Of a DNA stretch of 5,500 nucleotides, positions 4,438 to 5,500 are shown one piece after another (position 1 is the first letter of the stretch; each line of letters starts with the position of its first letter). Location: the NCBI GenBank assembly GCA_964481705.1, contig CAYZUC010000144.1, positions 1 through 5,500 of the forward strand, read 5' to 3'. This DNA comes from CAYZUC01 sp964481705. GTDB lineage: Bacteria; Bacillota; Clostridia; Lachnospirales; Lachnospiraceae. Made by a program: the position numbers and the translations under genes. The notes beneath the pieces were generated by a model. That model searched no databases and was not told the origin of the DNA. It saw only the letters and a program-made list of their open reading frames with translations.

Positions 4438-5500
4438 CGATCTGGTGCAAGACGGATTCCAGAGATATCAGAATCAATCGTCATAGAGTAATTGGTGTAG
4501 TATACGACAAAGCCCGGTTTTCCACCACCGGGCTTTTTAACGTTCTTTTTCTCGGTGTAATCAATTTCGATTTTATCTGTACCGCATCCTTTTGAATAAT
4601 GAGCGGCAAGTCTGGCGGCCTCTTCGAAGGTGGTGTTTGGAAGTTCTTTTCCGCCGGATTTAACGATGACGTGGGAACCAGGCATCTTTTTTGCATGGAA
4701 CCACCAATCATTCCCTACTGCAAACTTAAAGGTAAGTTCATCGTTTTGGAAGTTGTTTTTCCCTACATAGATGTCAAAACCATCGGAAGAGATATAGTGA
4801 AAAGGCCTACTGGTAATGCGTAGCCTTTTGGTGCCGCTTTTCCTACGTATATATCCACTCTCAACAAGCTCTTCCTTGATTTGAACCAAATCCTCTTCGA
4901 GAAGTGCTATATCCAGTGCTGTACTGATAGATTCCAGATGGTCAATCTCTTCACGAGTTTGGGTAACCAGTGTACGTACTGCTTCCTCTGTCCTTTTTAA
5001 TTTCTGATACTTTTCAAAATACTTCTTTGCATTATCGGCTGGTGTCATAAGAGGATCCAATGGGATTGTGATAGTTTCACCCGAGTAGTAATTGAGGGCC
5101 TCAAAGGACTTGGATCCCTCCTCGACATGATAACCGTAGGTATTAATCAACTCACCGTAAACTCTGAATTTATCCTTTTTTTCCGTATCCTTCAATTGTT
5201 TTACCTGTAAATCATATTTCTTTGTGTTGCGTTCCAAGGCAGTTGTAACGATTTTACGCAAATCGACAGAACGCTGACGGATTCTTGTGACCTCGTTCTT
5301 CTTTGCATAGTATTGCTCCAATAACTCGGAAAGAGTATCGTACTTAACCGATTCCAGGTCATTATATTGCGAGAGTGGGAGAGCAGAAAATTCTACAGGA
5401 GTGCCATGGTCAAAGATAATCTCTGGTTCAAAATGACGCTCACGAATGTCTGTTATCAGCCAATCAAAATTATTATATAAATGCAGAAATTCTTCTTCAC
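4434..5500 (-). CDS. rqcH: RqcH (NFACT / fibronectin-binding-A family), C-terminal part
   Basis: The reverse strand is open from the right edge of the window to TAA at 4436-4434, giving the last 354 residues of a protein usually about 570-590 long; its start is outside. The first in-frame start-like codon, TTG at 5321, is internal, because coding continues upstream through HFEPEIIFDHGTPVEFSALP, a typical NFACT-N sequence. RqcH binds stalled large ribosomal subunits with peptidyl-tRNA and adds C-terminal alanine tails that mark the chain for degradation. The order is: end of NFACT-N; a charged coiled-coil region (about 5320-4850) with the family sequence PLMTPADNAKKYFEKYQKLK; then the NFACT-R domain (about 4800-4450) with DIYVGKNNFQNDELT, FHAKKMPGSHVIV and KKPGGGKPGFVVYY. 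The last motif more often reads KKP(K/S)GAKPG in relatives; its DNA doubles as a terminator on the other strand. The catalytic N-terminal residues cannot be judged here. The older name 'fibronectin-binding protein' is probably misleading. Confidence 0.95.
   Translation of the reverse strand, partial: EEEFLHLYNNFDWLITDIRERHFEPEIIFDHGTPVEFSALPLSQYNDLESVKYDTLSELLEQYYAKKNEVTRIRQRSVDLRKIVTTALERNTKKYDLQVKQLKDTEKKDKFRVYGELINTYGYHVEEGSKSFEALNYYSGETITIPLDPLMTPADNAKKYFEKYQKLKRTEEAVRTLVTQTREEIDHLESISTALDIALLEEDLVQIKEELVESGYIRRKSGTKRLRITSRPFHYISSDGFDIYVGKNNFQNDELTFKFAVGNDWWFHAKKMPGSHVIVKSGGKELPNTTFEEAARLAAHYSKGCGTDKIEIDYTEKKNVKKPGGGKPGFVVYYTNYSMTIDSDISGIRLAPDR
4509..4538 (+). terminator. Intrinsic terminator for the plus-strand genes, embedded in rqcH
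   Basis: AAAGCCCGGT (4509-4518) and ACCGGGCTTT (4527-4536) form a perfect 10-base stem with an 8-base loop, followed by T to 4538. Reading rightward this is a classic Rho-independent terminator, 72 bases after the PRTase stop. Reading leftward only three Ts follow the stem, so it should act mainly on plus-strand transcripts. The stem lies wholly in rqcH codons for the KKPGGGKPG motif. Confidence 0.8.

Noticed and set aside
4599..4823. Plus-strand open frame within rqcH
   Set aside because: It is antisense to conserved NFACT-R codons, so it is most simply a mirror of that gene.
4434..5321. rqcH as a complete 295-residue gene starting at 5321
   Set aside because: The codon is an internal TTG; the frame stays open to the window edge and encodes recognisable NFACT-N sequence.

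Overview
The window looks like chromosome from a low-GC, endospore-forming Firmicute of the class Clostridia, most likely a Lachnospiraceae-type gut anaerobe. This rests on three things: the conserved order recN - spoIVB - spo0A, the AT-rich codon use with strong GGAGG-type ribosome binding sites, and a bacterial RqcH/NFACT gene nearby. The genus is inferred, not proven.

Layout, left to right. Positions 1-255 hold the last 84 codons of recN (DNA repair). Positions 298-1554 hold spoIVB, the forespore PDZ-serine protease, with its whole catalytic triad; a candidate sigma-G-like promoter lies just upstream. Positions 1646-2218 hold spo0A, the sporulation master regulator, but with about 72 codons missing in frame from the receiver domain, including the phosphorylated aspartate; the DNA-binding domain is intact. 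Positions 2297-3739 hold a full-length glgA (glycogen synthase) with its own good promoter and a cre-like/palindromic operator candidate over the predicted transcription start. Positions 3799-4437 hold an orotate-phosphoribosyltransferase-like protein whose PRPP loop lacks the usual acidic pair. On the opposite strand, 4434-5500 is the C-terminal part of rqcH, which runs off the window's right edge.

The five plus-strand genes point the same way with short gaps and no visible terminator between them, so readthrough from the sporulation genes into glgA and the PRTase gene is possible. The only clear intrinsic terminator in the plus direction (4509-4538) lies inside the converging rqcH coding sequence, because the last plus-strand gene and rqcH overlap tail to tail by 4 bases. 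No stretch longer than 300 bases lacks a gene, and no tRNA, rRNA, CRISPR or insertion sequence was seen.

The observation most worth following up is the receiver-less Spo0A. It would be a regulator uncoupled from the phosphorelay (resembling constitutively active laboratory alleles of Bacillus), a lineage-specific loss-of-function allele, or an assembly/culture deletion. The neighbouring spoIVB shows no decay.
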